Assembly: GCF_900638025.1 (NCBI RefSeq)
Contig: NZ_LR134481.1
Span: 1,178,001 to 1,242,000, forward strand
Length of the DNA stretch: 64,000 bases
Source: Haemophilus parainfluenzae
GTDB taxonomy: Bacteria; Pseudomonadota; Gammaproteobacteria; Enterobacterales; Pasteurellaceae
Direction: 5' to 3'
Below, piece after piece: positions 10,464 to 19,877 of the stretch (position 1 is its first letter; each line of letters starts with the position of its first letter). The position numbers and the translations under genes were made by a program. The notes beneath the pieces are model-generated. The model did not search any database. It had not been told where the DNA came from and worked only from the letters and a program-made list of their open reading frames with translations.

Positions 10464-11774
10464 TTATTCTTTTGTTTCTTCCACTTTATCTTCTGGAAGC
10501 ACGAGGTTAAGGATTAAGGCAAGTAATGAGCCTACGGTAATGCCTGAACCGAGCACTTCTTTGAAAAAGTGCGGTAATTTATCAAGCAATTCTGGACGAG
10601 TTGTCACGGCTAAGCCACAGCCAATGGAAATGGCAATAATTAAACCATTGCGTTTGCTACGTGCGACTTTGTCTAACATTTGGATACCCGCAGCGATAAT
10701 CATCGCGAACATCATTAAGCCTGCACCACCTAATACAGGCAATGGAATTGAAACAATTAATGCGCCAAATACAGGGAATAAGCCCGCTAGCGCTAGAAGT
10801 ACACCGGTTAGCGCAACCACGTGACGGCTTGCCACGCCCGTTAGTGAAATGACACCAATGTTTTGAGAGAATGAAGAGAATGGTGTGGTGGACATAATGG
10901 CAGCTAAAGCTGAACCTAAACCATCGGCTAGAACCCCGCCACGTAAATGTTTGCCGGTAATTTCTGTTTGGGTTGCATTACCTAGTGCTAAGAAGTTACC
11001 GCTTGATTCAACGATCGTCACTAAATAGGCAATGGACATGCCGATAATACCTGAAATAGGGAAGGCTAAACCAAAGTGTAGCGGTTGTGGAATTGCGAAA
11101 GTTTGCGCTTGTTTTACGCCTTCAAAGCTCACCCAGCCCATGGCTAAACAAACGAGATAGCCTGTCATCATCCCAATAACGATCGCTGCGGCGGAGAAAA
11201 TGCCTTTGCCCCATTGCACGAGTGCTACAACGATGATTAATACAAAGCTCGCCATCATTAAATTTTCTGGCGTCGCATAATTCGCATCACCACGTTGACC
11301 ACCCGCAAACCAGTCAACCGCAACAGGAATGAGGCTTAAGCCGATCATCATGACGACAGTCCCTGTCACAAGCGGTGGGAACAATTTGCGAATATACGGC
11401 ATAAAGAAACTGCCGATAATCATCACTAAGGAACCAATGAGAGAGGAACCTAATATACCGGCGATGCCATATTCACTGAAACCAATGGCCAGTGCAGCGG
11501 CAACGAAAGTAAAACTGGTTCCCATCACACTAGGCAAACGAATGCCTATAGGCCCCAGGCCTTTGCATTGAATAACGGTGACCACGCCAGAAATCAAGAG
11601 TGCAGCATTCACTAGCGTAATGGTATCTTCGGTAGGTAATTTTAAGACGTTACCAATGACCAATGGTACGGCAATAATCCCCCCGAGTGCGGCAAGTAAA
11701 TGTTGTGCCGCAAGGAGTAAACTCAATCCGAAAGGTGGTTTGTCTTCCACGGTATAAAGTAGATTGTTATTCAT
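10464..11774 (-). CDS. NCS2-family nucleobase permease, probably purine (xanthine/urate type)
   Basis: The 436-residue protein has 12-14 hydrophobic segments and the NCS2 landmarks: a QH motif in the first helix (LAAQHLLAALGG), GNFLALG with the neighbouring ESS, and the signature region containing FSSFSQNIGVISLTGV. The F-SQN form of the last motif is typical of xanthine or urate carriers (XanQ, UapA) rather than the uracil branch. A near-perfect PurR operator overlaps its predicted -35 box, which independently supports a purine substrate. The start follows AGGGAA. I cannot say which purine is carried. Confidence 0.85.
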   Translation of the reverse strand: MNNNLLYTVEDKPPFGLSLLLAAQHLLAALGGIIAVPLVIGNVLKLPTEDTITLVNAALLISGVVTVIQCKGLGPIGIRLPSVMGTSFTFVAAALAIGFSEYGIAGILGSSLIGSLVMIIGSFFMPYIRKLFPPLVTGTVVMMIGLSLIPVAVDWFAGGQRGDANYATPENLMMASFVLIIVVALVQWGKGIFSAAAIVIGMMTGYLVCLAMGWVSFEGVKQAQTFAIPQPLHFGLAFPISGIIGMSIAYLVTIVESSGNFLALGNATQTEITGKHLRGGVLADGLGSALAAIMSTTPFSSFSQNIGVISLTGVASRHVVALTGVLLALAGLFPVFGALIVSIPLPVLGGAGLMMFAMIIAAGIQMLDKVARSKRNGLIIAISIGCGLAVTTRPELLDKLPHFFKEVLGSGITVGSLLALILNLVLPEDKVEETKE

Positions 11775-11805
11775 TAGGTTCCCTTAGATAGAAAAAATTG
11801 CGCGA

Positions 11806-11843
11806 ATTATACGTTAATTTTCATCTATGGCAAACGTTTGCGT
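11806..11843 (-). promoter_or_regulatory. Promoter with overlapping PurR box for the NCS2 permease
   Basis: On the minus strand a perfect TATAAT occupies 11806-11811. The PurR box lies at 11828-11843 and matches ACGCAAACGTTTGCGT at 14 of 16 positions, with the central GCAAACGTTTGC intact. The -35 position at 17-base spacing (TTTGCC) falls inside the box, the expected geometry for repression by PurR with hypoxanthine or guanine. Confidence 0.75.
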
Positions 11844-11910
11844 AATGAAAGGTAAAAAAAGTACAGTTAAAAATCACGTTATTTTCAACCGCACTTGTTT
11901 GATTTTAAAG

Positions 11911-13308
11911 CTACATCCAGAACAGATAAGCAATGGTTGCAATAATAACTATACAGGTTAAATCAATAAATTTACCGACACGAACCATCTCTGACTGTTT
12001 AACAAAACCAGTGGAGTATACAATTGCATTAGGCGGCGTTCCCACTGGCATCATAAAGGCACAAGATGCGCCTAAGCCAATAATCATCGCAAAACCCAGC
12101 GGAGGCATATTGAGTGCTTGAGCGATAGATATAAAGATTGGGACGAGTAAGGCTGCACTTGCTGTATTTGAGGTAAACTCAGTTAAAACGACAATAAAGG
12201 CTGCAACAATTAATGCCATCACATAGTAGTGGCCACCTTCAATAATAAAGACGATACCGTCCGCCATGATTTTGCTTGCGCCAGAATGGGTAAGAACCGA
12301 GCTTAATGTTAAACCACCACCAAAGAGGAAAAGTACGCCCCATTCCGTATTTTCTTGAACTTCTTTCCAGCTTGCGATGCCTGTTACACAAATAACAATT
12401 GCTGCAGAGAGTGCGACCATACTATCAAAACTGCCGATTGGTTTAGGGAGTCCTAATAGTTGAGAAATAATTGGATTGAGATAGCCGCCAAAAATCCAAA
12501 GAATTGCCACTGATACAAAAATCGCTAAAGTTAAAATACGTTTTTTATTCATATGGATTTTGGCAAATTCGGCTTCAAAATGAAGATTTAATTTCGGTTT
12601 AAAGACGATGTATAACCAACCGATGATAATTGGGAATAAAATGAGCATAACAGGTGTGCCAAACATTAACCAACTAGCAAAATCTAAATGGAGTTGTGAG
12701 GCCGCAATAGCATTCGGAGGGCTTCCTACCAAAGTCCCCATTCCCCCAATAGTGGCACTATAGGCGATTCCTAATAATACAAATATATAAGTGTTATGTT
12801 CTTTATTACGATCTAATTGGCTTAAGATCGTCATGGAAAGTGGTATCATCATTGCCGCTGTAGCCGTATTACTCATCCACATAGATAAAAAAGCCGTGGC
12901 TAAGAATAGATAAAGAACAGCAATGAATAATCGACCTTTGGCTAATTGCATAATTTTATTGGCAATCATTTGATCAATTTTTTGCACATTTAATGCGGTA
13001 GCAAGTGCGAATCCGCCAAAAAATAAGAAAATAGTTGGATCGGCAAAAGCCACTAAGGCCTCGCGACTATTTACCAATCCTAATAATACGGACAGGATAG
13101 GGACAAATAGCGCTGTAATCGTGACATTCACTGCTTCAGTAAGCCATAAAATTGCTACGAATGCTAATAATGCTAAACCTTTATTGACTGCTAGCTCAAA
13201 AGGAAGCGTGTTTAATAAAACAAAGAAGAGCACAACATCGACGAGGAATATAATCGCATTTTTATTCCAAGCTTTGGCTCTTGAGTTAGTAACAGGGGTT
13301 TGTTGCAT
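11911..13308 (-). CDS. DASS-family sodium-coupled di/tricarboxylate or anion transporter
   Basis: This inner-membrane carrier of 465 residues has the paired signature of the divalent anion:Na+ symporter family (SLC13/INDY): SNTATAAMMIP near residue 146 and SNTASAALLVP near 379. Each is followed by a GxPPNA block (GSPPNAIA and GTPPNAIV). These SNT motifs bind substrate carboxylates and sodium in VcINDY. The start at 13308 is chosen because GAGGAA lies six bases upstream; an ATG at 13320 has no ribosome-binding site. Succinate, citrate or sulfate are all possible substrates; the sequence does not decide. It stands alone between two spacers of more than 100 bases. Confidence 0.85.
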   Translation of the reverse strand: MQQTPVTNSRAKAWNKNAIIFLVDVVLFFVLLNTLPFELAVNKGLALLAFVAILWLTEAVNVTITALFVPILSVLLGLVNSREALVAFADPTIFLFFGGFALATALNVQKIDQMIANKIMQLAKGRLFIAVLYLFLATAFLSMWMSNTATAAMMIPLSMTILSQLDRNKEHNTYIFVLLGIAYSATIGGMGTLVGSPPNAIAASQLHLDFASWLMFGTPVMLILFPIIIGWLYIVFKPKLNLHFEAEFAKIHMNKKRILTLAIFVSVAILWIFGGYLNPIISQLLGLPKPIGSFDSMVALSAAIVICVTGIASWKEVQENTEWGVLFLFGGGLTLSSVLTHSGASKIMADGIVFIIEGGHYYVMALIVAAFIVVLTEFTSNTASAALLVPIFISIAQALNMPPLGFAMIIGLGASCAFMMPVGTPPNAIVYSTGFVKQSEMVRVGKFIDLTCIVIIATIAYLFWM

Positions 13309-13457
13309 ATTTTTCCTCATATTTGTTAATAGTCACCGATTGTAGCACAAGAAAGATTAATCAGAAAAGAAGACATACTTAAAACGGATTAGTATCATAA
13401 TAAAAAACTATTAATATATTGAATTTATTAAAGATAATCTATAAATCAGATGTTAAA

Positions 13458-14039
13458 CTAATAAGATAAAATCATTTTTACTTGCTTTTGCAATGTTGGC
13501 ACAATCTCTTGCTCAAACCATGGATTTTTCTTGAGCCAAATTTGGTTGCGTGGAGAAGGGTGAACGAGCGGGAGAAAGTGAGGCAGAAAATTACGGAAAT
13601 GGTGAACTGTTTCAGTTACATTAAGCTTGTTTTCCGGTAAATAATATTTTTGTGCATATTGCCCGATAAGAATGGTGAGTTCTATATTGGGCAAGTTAGC
13701 TAAAATCGGTGCATGCCATTTCTCTGCAAAGCCTTTGCGTGGCGGTAAATCACCCGATTTGCCTTTTCCTGGGTAATAAAAATCCATTGGGATGACTGCA
13801 AACATACCTGAGTGATAAAAGGTATCACGATCCACACCTAGCCATTCACGTAGTCGATCACCGCTTTTATCATTCCAGTATAAACGACTTTCTTGGGCTT
13901 TAATTCCAGGTGCTTGTCCGACGATATTAATACGAGCGGTAGTTGGCGCAGCAAAAAGCGGTTCAATGCCTTTTTTGGTGAACGATTGATTGTCGGGATC
14001 TTGCATGATGGATTGAGTGATTTGTGTAAGTGTTGGCAT
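13458..14039 (-). CDS. Uracil-DNA-glycosylase-superfamily protein
   Basis: The 193-residue protein belongs to the UDG-like alpha/beta superfamily. The N-terminal motif NIVGQAPGIKA matches the water-activating loop (GxxPG) seen in family 4/5-like members, and LVHPSPRNQ is the C-terminal HPSPRN block that inserts into DNA in active enzymes. No four-cysteine iron-sulfur set is visible, unlike family 4 enzymes. The start at 14039 follows GAAGGAAG; a longer frame lacks a site. It lies downstream of nrdD with a gap of 74 bases. Whether it removes uracil is unproven. Confidence 0.75.
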   Translation of the reverse strand: MPTLTQITQSIMQDPDNQSFTKKGIEPLFAAPTTARINIVGQAPGIKAQESRLYWNDKSGDRLREWLGVDRDTFYHSGMFAVIPMDFYYPGKGKSGDLPPRKGFAEKWHAPILANLPNIELTILIGQYAQKYYLPENKLNVTETVHHFRNFLPHFLPLVHPSPRNQIWLKKNPWFEQEIVPTLQKQVKMILSY

Positions 14040-14113
14040 AGTACTTCCTTCTTTGTTGAAATAAAAATAGCTCACTTTTGATGAGCTATTTTATCATAAT
14101 CAATGTTACAACA

Positions 14114-16240
14114 TTATAGGTGTTTTACTCGACGTTTTACTTCTTCTTGCTTGCCCGCATTGAATGGACGAGCGTCAGGGCTGCCGAGATAACCACAAAC
14201 CCGTCGGGTCACGGAGACTTTTGCACTGTCATGATTACCGCATTTTGGACAGACAAAGCCTTTACTTGTGCAATTAAACTCTCCTGTAAAACCACATTCA
14301 TAACATTCATCAATTGGCGTATTCGTGCCGTAATAAGGTACGCGATCGTAGCTATAATCCCACACATCTTCGAGAGCTTTGAGATTATGTTGAATATTTG
14401 GGTATTCGCCATAACAAATGAAGCCACCACTGGCTAATTCAGGATAAGGCATTTCAAAGTCTAATTTATCGTATGGATTAACTTTTTTCTCTACATCTAA
14501 GTGATAGCTGTTAGTATAGTAGCCTTTATCGGTAACGCCTTCAATAACGCCAAATTGTTTGGTATCTAAGCGACAGAAACGATCACACAAGTTTTCACTT
14601 GGTGTGGAATAAAGGCTAAATGCATAACCCGTTTCTTTCTGCCATTGTTTTACCGCTTCACTTAAACGACGCACAATCGCGATACCTTTTTCACGTAGTT
14701 GCACATCGTCAAAAATATGCCCTTTTTTATACAGCGCATTGATGGTTTCGTGAATACCAATATAGCCTAAAGAAATTGATGCTCGTCCATTTTTGAAAAT
14801 ATCCGCAACATTATCGTCGGCGTTTAGTCGAACACCACAAGCGCCTTCCATATAGAGAATTGGCGCGACACGAGCTTTGGTATTTTCTAAGCGAGCAATA
14901 CGGGTAAGCAAGGCTTTCTTCGCGAGGGCTAAGCGTTCATCTAAAGTGCGGTAGAATTTTTCTTCGTTTCCTTGCGCTTCAAGGGCAATACGGGGCAGAT
15001 TCAAACTCACCACACCTAAATTATTGCGACCATCATGCACTTCATGCTCGTTTTCTTCATAGGCACCTAAGAAGCTACGACAACCCATTGGCGCTTTGAA
15101 TGAGCCTGTGACTTTAACCACTTGATCATAGTTTAAAATATCTGGATACATGCGTTTTGAAGCGCATTCTAATGCCAGTTTTTTAATGTCATAGTTCGGA
15201 TCTTGTTCGTTTTGGTTCACGCCTTTTTTAATGGTAAAGACCAGTTTAGGGAAGACAGGTGTTTTGTGATTTTTACCCAAACCACGAATACGGTTTTTCA
15301 AAATTGATTGCTGAATCAAACGTTCTTGCCAACTTGTGCCTAAGCCAAAACCAAAGGTCACAAACGGCGTTTGGCCATTTGACGTATGGAGCGTATTGAC
15401 TTCATATTCGAGGGATTGAAACGCATCAAAACATTCTTTTTCAATTAGCGCTTTCGCATAACCTTCCGCATCCGGAATTTGCCATTGGGCGGCATTTTTC
15501 AAATGTTTTTCAAAACTGAGTTGAACATAAGGCGAAAGCACTTCATCAATGCGATTAATGGTTGTACCGCCATAAATATGGCTGGCTACTTGAGCAATAA
15601 TTTGTGCGGTAACCGCTGTTGCTGTACCGATAGATTTAGGCGGCTCAATTTCAGCATTACCCATTTTAAAACCATGAGAAAGCATGCCTTTTAGATCAAC
15701 GAGCATGCAGTTAAACATCGGGAAAAATGGTGCGTAGTCTAAGTCGTGATAGTGGATTTCCCCTTTTTCATGGGCTTCAACAACATCTCTTGGCAGAATA
15801 TGACGTTTGGCATAATGTTTTGCCATAATACCCGCCAGTAAATCACGTTGGGTAGGGATAACTTTCGCATCTTTATTCGCATTTTCATTGAGCAATTCTA
15901 CATTGCTTTGCTCAATCAGCCCTTCAATTTCTTTGGTTAATTGGCTGCGTTTTTCACGTGCAAGATTACGATCGTGACGATATTCAATATAAGCACGTGC
16001 AATTTGTGGATACTTACTTGTCATTAAGTGATTTTCAACAATTTTTTGAATCTGGTTGATATCAATTTCATGCTGATAATGACTAAAAATTTCAGTATTA
16101 ATCTGCTGGCTCAGATCATGAATATAAATTTCATCAACAATATTGACCGCACTTGCTGCTTTTTTGATTGCATTAGTAATACGTTGTAGGTCAAACCCAA
16201 TTCGTGAACCATCACGCTTAATCACAAAGAAAGCGTTCAT
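14114..16240 (-). CDS. nrdD: Anaerobic (class III) ribonucleoside-triphosphate reductase
   Basis: NrdD reduces ribonucleotides to dNTPs without oxygen, using a glycyl radical made by NrdG. The 708-residue protein opens with an ATP-cone allosteric domain (about 1-100), continues with the ten-stranded barrel, has a C-terminal zinc site with CYECG and CPKCG, and ends with the glycyl-radical motif RVCGYLG (Gly near 683). The start is preceded by AGGAG. Its 265-base upstream region holds two NrdR boxes and a perfect FNR box, so expression should respond to both oxygen and the dNTP/ATP balance. It is unlinked to nrdG. Confidence 0.97.
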   Translation of the reverse strand: MNAFFVIKRDGSRIGFDLQRITNAIKKAASAVNIVDEIYIHDLSQQINTEIFSHYQHEIDINQIQKIVENHLMTSKYPQIARAYIEYRHDRNLAREKRSQLTKEIEGLIEQSNVELLNENANKDAKVIPTQRDLLAGIMAKHYAKRHILPRDVVEAHEKGEIHYHDLDYAPFFPMFNCMLVDLKGMLSHGFKMGNAEIEPPKSIGTATAVTAQIIAQVASHIYGGTTINRIDEVLSPYVQLSFEKHLKNAAQWQIPDAEGYAKALIEKECFDAFQSLEYEVNTLHTSNGQTPFVTFGFGLGTSWQERLIQQSILKNRIRGLGKNHKTPVFPKLVFTIKKGVNQNEQDPNYDIKKLALECASKRMYPDILNYDQVVKVTGSFKAPMGCRSFLGAYEENEHEVHDGRNNLGVVSLNLPRIALEAQGNEEKFYRTLDERLALAKKALLTRIARLENTKARVAPILYMEGACGVRLNADDNVADIFKNGRASISLGYIGIHETINALYKKGHIFDDVQLREKGIAIVRRLSEAVKQWQKETGYAFSLYSTPSENLCDRFCRLDTKQFGVIEGVTDKGYYTNSYHLDVEKKVNPYDKLDFEMPYPELASGGFICYGEYPNIQHNLKALEDVWDYSYDRVPYYGTNTPIDECYECGFTGEFNCTSKGFVCPKCGNHDSAKVSVTRRVCGYLGSPDARPFNAGKQEEVKRRVKHL

Positions 16241-16278
16241 TTTATGACTCCTGTAAGGTAGCTATGAAAAAATTGAAA

Positions 16279-16326
16279 TCACTATATATAGTTTCATTTA
16301 ACAGATCAATACACAATATGTAGTGA
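16279..16326 (-). promoter_or_regulatory. Tandem NrdR boxes upstream of nrdD
   Basis: Two 16-base sites resemble the NrdR consensus ACACWATATATWGTGT: TCACTATATATAGTTT at 16279-16294 and ACACAATATGTAGTGA at 16311-16326. Their start-to-start distance is 32 bases, about three helical turns, the standard NrdR arrangement. NrdR is the ATP/dATP-sensing repressor of ribonucleotide reductase genes. Confidence 0.85.
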
Positions 16327-16402
16327 TATTTTATGTTTATTGATGGTTGAAATTGAGTTGAAACCTTGATAAATCTGGAAAGCAAGAGTGTTTTTGTTGA
16401 GA

Positions 16403-16444
16403 ATTATTCGCAAATTATTTTTTAATAAATTTGATCTAAATCAA
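16403..16444 (-). promoter_or_regulatory. FNR-activated class II promoter of nrdD
   Basis: TTGATCTAAATCAA at 16431-16444 is a perfect FNR consensus. On the minus strand a -10 element AATAAT lies at 16403-16408. With a start at about 16396 the FNR site is centred at -41.5, the classic activating position. The NrdR boxes then lie inside the transcript, 70-117 bases downstream, so a second, nearer promoter may exist. Confidence 0.75.
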
Positions 16445-16456
16445 GATTTTTGGCAA

Positions 16457-16482
16457 TAAAAAAACGGACGAAAAATCGTCCG
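16457..16482 (-). terminator. Terminator of grpE
   Basis: CGGACGA (16465-16471) pairs with TCGTCCG (16476-16482). On the minus strand the hairpin is followed by seven T residues. It lies 23 bases after the grpE stop and isolates nrdD from grpE. Confidence 0.85.
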
Positions 16483-16505
16483 CTCTTTAAGTCATAGAAA
16501 AGAAA

Positions 16506-17081
16506 TTAAGCTGCAACCATTACCATAGCTGGGCGAATCACACGACCATTTAAGGTATAGCCTTTTTGTAAAACGGTGGTGATTTGGTTGCTTTCAAACC
16601 CTTCAGCTGGTTGCATAGAGATGGCTTGGTGGAGATCCGGGTTAAAGGTTTCACCCACTGCGCCAACAGGCTCAACACCAAAGCGAGCCACCGTTGAGAG
16701 TAACTCTTTTAAGGTTAGCTCCACACCATCGAATAATGCTTTGATGCTTTCATCTTCCTTATTAGCAGGTGTTGAAAGCGCACGCTCTAAGTTATCAATG
16801 GTATTTAAAATGTCTTTTGAAAATTTTTCTAATGCAAATTTATGTGCTTTTTCAACATCTTGTTCGCTACGGCGACGCATATTGTCAATTTCTGCACGAG
16901 TACGAAGCAATAAATCTTGTTCTTTTTTAGAGGTTTCTTCTACTTGTGCTTTTAATTGTTCTTCAAGCTCTTGCACACGAGCGATCGCTTCTTCTAACGG
17001 ATCTTCCGTCGAAGTGGTTTCCTGTTGAACTTCTTCAACGAGTTCTTCATTTTCATTTAAGTTTTGTGCTTGTTCTGACAT
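16506..17081 (-). CDS. grpE: Nucleotide exchange factor GrpE
   Basis: GrpE releases ADP from DnaK and so drives the chaperone cycle in the cytoplasm. The 191-residue protein has an acidic disordered head, a long coiled-coil (about 25-110 with [16 protein letters not shown]), and the C-terminal beta domain with FNPDLHQA and [14 protein letters not shown]. The start at 17081 follows GGAG; an ATG four codons earlier would place that site inside the gene. It is divergent from nadK, as is common in gamma-proteobacteria. Confidence 0.96.
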   Translation of the reverse strand: MSEQAQNLNENEELVEEVQQETTSTEDPLEEAIARVQELEEQLKAQVEETSKKEQDLLLRTRAEIDNMRRRSEQDVEKAHKFALEKFSKDILNTIDNLERALSTPANKEDESIKALFDGVELTLKELLSTVARFGVEPVGAVGETFNPDLHQAISMQPAEGFESNQITTVLQKGYTLNGRVIRPAMVMVAA

Positions 17082-17137
17082 CTTTTTCTCCATTGATCAA
17101 AAATTAGCGCTATTTTAGCAAAACTGAATTGCTATGT

Positions 17138-17166
17138 AATATAATGGCTAAAATTTTAAATTCAAG
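17138..17166 (-). promoter_or_regulatory. Candidate promoter of grpE, sigma-70 or sigma-32
   Basis: Minus-strand TTGAAT and TATATT are 16 bases apart (17160-17165 and 17138-17143). The same stretch contains CTTGAA followed 13 bases later by CCATTATA, a partial match to the sigma-32 consensus expected for grpE. The two readings overlap and I cannot separate them by eye. Confidence 0.4.
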
Positions 17167-17211
17167 TGCGGTCAAAAATCAGTAAGTCTGTACTTGGGAG
17201 TAATCATAGTT

Positions 17212-18102
17212 ATGGATGAATTAGTTAAATCATTTAAAACCATCGCCTTGATGGGAAAACCGCGTCGCGATCTTAATTTGCAAATGCATAAAAACTTGTA
17301 TCAATGGCTGAAAGAACGAGGATATCGAGTTTTAGTGGAAAAAGATGTCGGTGAAAAATTTGGTTTACCCGAAGAGGTGTTAGCGACAGTTGAACAAATC
17401 GGTGAGCAAGCACAACTTGTGATTGTGATCGGTGGTGATGGCAATATGCTAGGACGTGCTCGCATTTTGGCTAAATATCATATTCCAATGATTGGTATTA
17501 ACCGAGGTAACTTGGGCTTTTTGACCGATATCGATCCGAAAAATGCTTACGCACAGCTTGAAGCTTGTTTGGAACGCAGCGAGTTTTTTGTCGAAGAGCG
17601 TTTTTTATTGGAAGCTAAAATTGAACGCAATGGTGAAATTATTTCTAGTGGTAATGCAGTAAATGAGGCGGTGATTCACCCGGCTAAAATTGCGCACATG
17701 ATTGATTTCCATGTTTATATCAATGATAAATTTGCCTTTTCTCAACGTTCAGACGGCTTGATTATTTCCACGCCAACAGGTTCAACGGCTTATTCGCTTT
17801 CTGCTGGTGGCCCGATTTTAACGCCAAATTTAAATGCGATTGCCCTTGTGCCGATGTTCCCGCACACACTTTCTTCTCGACCATTAGTCATTGATGGCGA
17901 CAGCAAAATTTCCATTCGCTTTGCCGAGCATAATACTTCTCAGTTAGAGGTTGGCTGTGATAGTCAAATGGCACTCGATTTTTGTCCGGATGATGTGGTG
18001 CATATTGAAAAAAGTCCGCATAAACTGCGCCTATTGCACCTGAAAAATTATAATTATTACAATGTATTAAGCACGAAATTAGGCTGGCTTAAAAATTTCT
18101 AA
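17212..18102 (+). CDS. nadK: NAD kinase
   Basis: NadK phosphorylates NAD to NADP using ATP in the cytoplasm. The 296-residue protein carries the GGDGN motif ([12 protein letters not shown]), the NE-x-short motif around NAVNEAVIH, and the glycine-rich [16 protein letters not shown] region. These are the signatures of the family. The ATG at 17212 is preceded by GGGAG at an 11-base distance, slightly long; a TTG at 17194 is the alternative start. It is followed by recN on the same strand, the order also found in E. coli. Confidence 0.95.
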   Translation: MDELVKSFKTIALMGKPRRDLNLQMHKNLYQWLKERGYRVLVEKDVGEKFGLPEEVLATVEQIGEQAQLVIVIGGDGNMLGRARILAKYHIPMIGINRGNLGFLTDIDPKNAYAQLEACLERSEFFVEERFLLEAKIERNGEIISSGNAVNEAVIHPAKIAHMIDFHVYINDKFAFSQRSDGLIISTPTGSTAYSLSAGGPILTPNLNAIALVPMFPHTLSSRPLVIDGDSKISIRFAEHNTSQLEVGCDSQMALDFCPDDVVHIEKSPHKLRLLHLKNYNYYNVLSTKLGWLKNF

Positions 18103-18124
18103 TTCAAAAAGTTAAAAATCTCTT

Positions 18125-18165
18125 TACTGTATATTATATCAGTTATAATATATGGATATACAGTT
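18125..18165 (+). promoter_or_regulatory. Two LexA boxes and -10 box of recN
   Basis: TACTGTATATTATATCAGTT at 18125-18144 and a second, weaker box at 18146-18165 (ending GATATACAGTT) both fit the SOS consensus TACTGTATATATATACAGTA. A TATAAT at 18144-18149 lies between and partly within them. Paired LexA boxes are the known layout at E. coli recN. Confidence 0.85.
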
Positions 18166-18177
18166 AAGGAGATTTTT

Positions 18178-19854
18178 ATGCTAACCCAACTTATCATCAA
18201 TAATTTTGCAATTGTTCGTCAATTAGAAATTGAATTGTCGAAAGGAATGTCTGTAATTACGGGTGAAACCGGCGCAGGAAAATCTATTGCTATTGATGCG
18301 TTGGGATTATGCTTGGGACAACGTATTGAAACCTCTATGGTTCGAGAAGGGCAGGAAAGAGCCGAAATCTGCGCCACATTTTTTATTGAACCAACTAACC
18401 CCGCTTATCAATGGTTGCAACAGCAGGAATTGCAAGATCCTGATAATCCCTCCGATTGTATTTTACGTCGTGTTATTAATGCAGATGGACGTTCTAAAGC
18501 CTTTATCAATAGCACGCCCGTATCGGCTTCTCAATTAAAAGAAATTGGTCAATATCTTATTCATATTAATGGGCAGCACGCTTCTCAGTTATTATTGAAA
18601 AATGATTATCAGCTTCAGTTGGTGGATACATTTGCACATCACAATGATTTACTCGCTCAAATGCGAGAAGATTATCGAGCGTGGAAAAATCTTCAAACAC
18701 AAGTTAAAAACTTCCAACAACAAGTCGCCGAGAATGAAGCGAAGAAGCAACTTTTACAATACCAGGTAGAAGAATTGGATGAGTTTGCCCTTCGTCCAAA
18801 TGAGTATTTAGAATTAGAAGAGGATCAACGTCGTCTATCAAATAGCGAACAGCTAACACAGTTATCACAATCAGCCTTACAGTTACTCAGTGAAAATGAG
18901 ACCGTGAGTATTGATTCTATGCTTTATCGTGCGACACAGTATATTGATGAATTAAGTGAGTTAGATCCTCGATATGTTTCTGTTCAAACAATGTTGAATG
19001 ATGCGCTTATTCAAGTGCAAGAGGCGACAAATGAAGTCCAACATCTTGCTTCTCATATTGAGCAAGATCCGATGTTATTACAAGAGATTGAACAACGTTT
19101 AGGTCAAGCTTTACAACTTGCACGCAAGCACAATGTGAAACCTGAAGAGTTGGTGGTATGGCATCAAAAATTAAAAGCAGAATTGACCGCACTTTTAGAT
19201 TTTTCAGAAAGTGAAGAACGTCTGATTCTGGAAGAAAAAACTGCCTTTGAGAAAATGCAACATACGGCAAAACAATTACATGAAAGTCGTAGCCAAGCTG
19301 CAGAGAAATTATCACGACAGGTGACACATTCTATCAAAGGCCTTGCAATGGAGAATGCCGAGTTTTTCATTGACGTGAATTCAGATTTAGCTAAAGTAGC
19401 GGCAAATGGGGCAGATAATATCGTCTTTACTTTACGCAGTAATCTAGGACAACAAGCGCAACCACTAGCAAAAGTGGCATCAGGTGGTGAATTGTCTCGT
19501 ATGTCATTAGCGATTCAAGTCTTAACATCAGATCAATCGGCGATTCCAACACTGATCTTTGATGAAGTTGATGTTGGGATTAGTGGTAAAACCGCAAGCG
19601 TAGTGGGTAAATTATTGCGCCAATTAGGTGATAAATGCCAAGTGCTTTGTGTGACTCATTTACCACAAGTGGCATGCCACGGACATCATCAATTTAATGT
19701 TGAGAAATTTACCGTTGATGATAAAACAGAAACTAAAATGACCGCACTTTCTCAAGAAGAGCGCATTCCTGCTCTTGCAAGATTACTCGGAGGCAGTGAA
19801 ATTACGGATCTTGCTTTAGCAAATGCGCAAGAAATGTTAGATTTAGTCAAATAG
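18178..19854 (+). CDS. recN: DNA repair protein RecN
   Basis: RecN is an SMC-like ATPase that gathers DNA ends during double-strand-break repair. The 558-residue protein has the N-terminal Walker A GETGAGKS, a central coiled-coil pair from about 160 to 365, and the C-terminal ABC signature (SGGELSRMSLA) and Walker B (LIFDEVDVGISG). AAGGAG precedes the start by a normal distance. Two LexA boxes over the promoter place it in the SOS regulon. Two uptake words lie inside the gene. Confidence 0.97.
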   Translation: MLTQLIINNFAIVRQLEIELSKGMSVITGETGAGKSIAIDALGLCLGQRIETSMVREGQERAEICATFFIEPTNPAYQWLQQQELQDPDNPSDCILRRVINADGRSKAFINSTPVSASQLKEIGQYLIHINGQHASQLLLKNDYQLQLVDTFAHHNDLLAQMREDYRAWKNLQTQVKNFQQQVAENEAKKQLLQYQVEELDEFALRPNEYLELEEDQRRLSNSEQLTQLSQSALQLLSENETVSIDSMLYRATQYIDELSELDPRYVSVQTMLNDALIQVQEATNEVQHLASHIEQDPMLLQEIEQRLGQALQLARKHNVKPEELVVWHQKLKAELTALLDFSESEERLILEEKTAFEKMQHTAKQLHESRSQAAEKLSRQVTHSIKGLAMENAEFFIDVNSDLAKVAANGADNIVFTLRSNLGQQAQPLAKVASGGELSRMSLAIQVLTSDQSAIPTLIFDEVDVGISGKTASVVGKLLRQLGDKCQVLCVTHLPQVACHGHHQFNVEKFTVDDKTETKMTALSQEERIPALARLLGGSEITDLALANAQEMLDLVK

Positions 19855-19877
19855 AATGAAGTGAATGAATGGGCATT

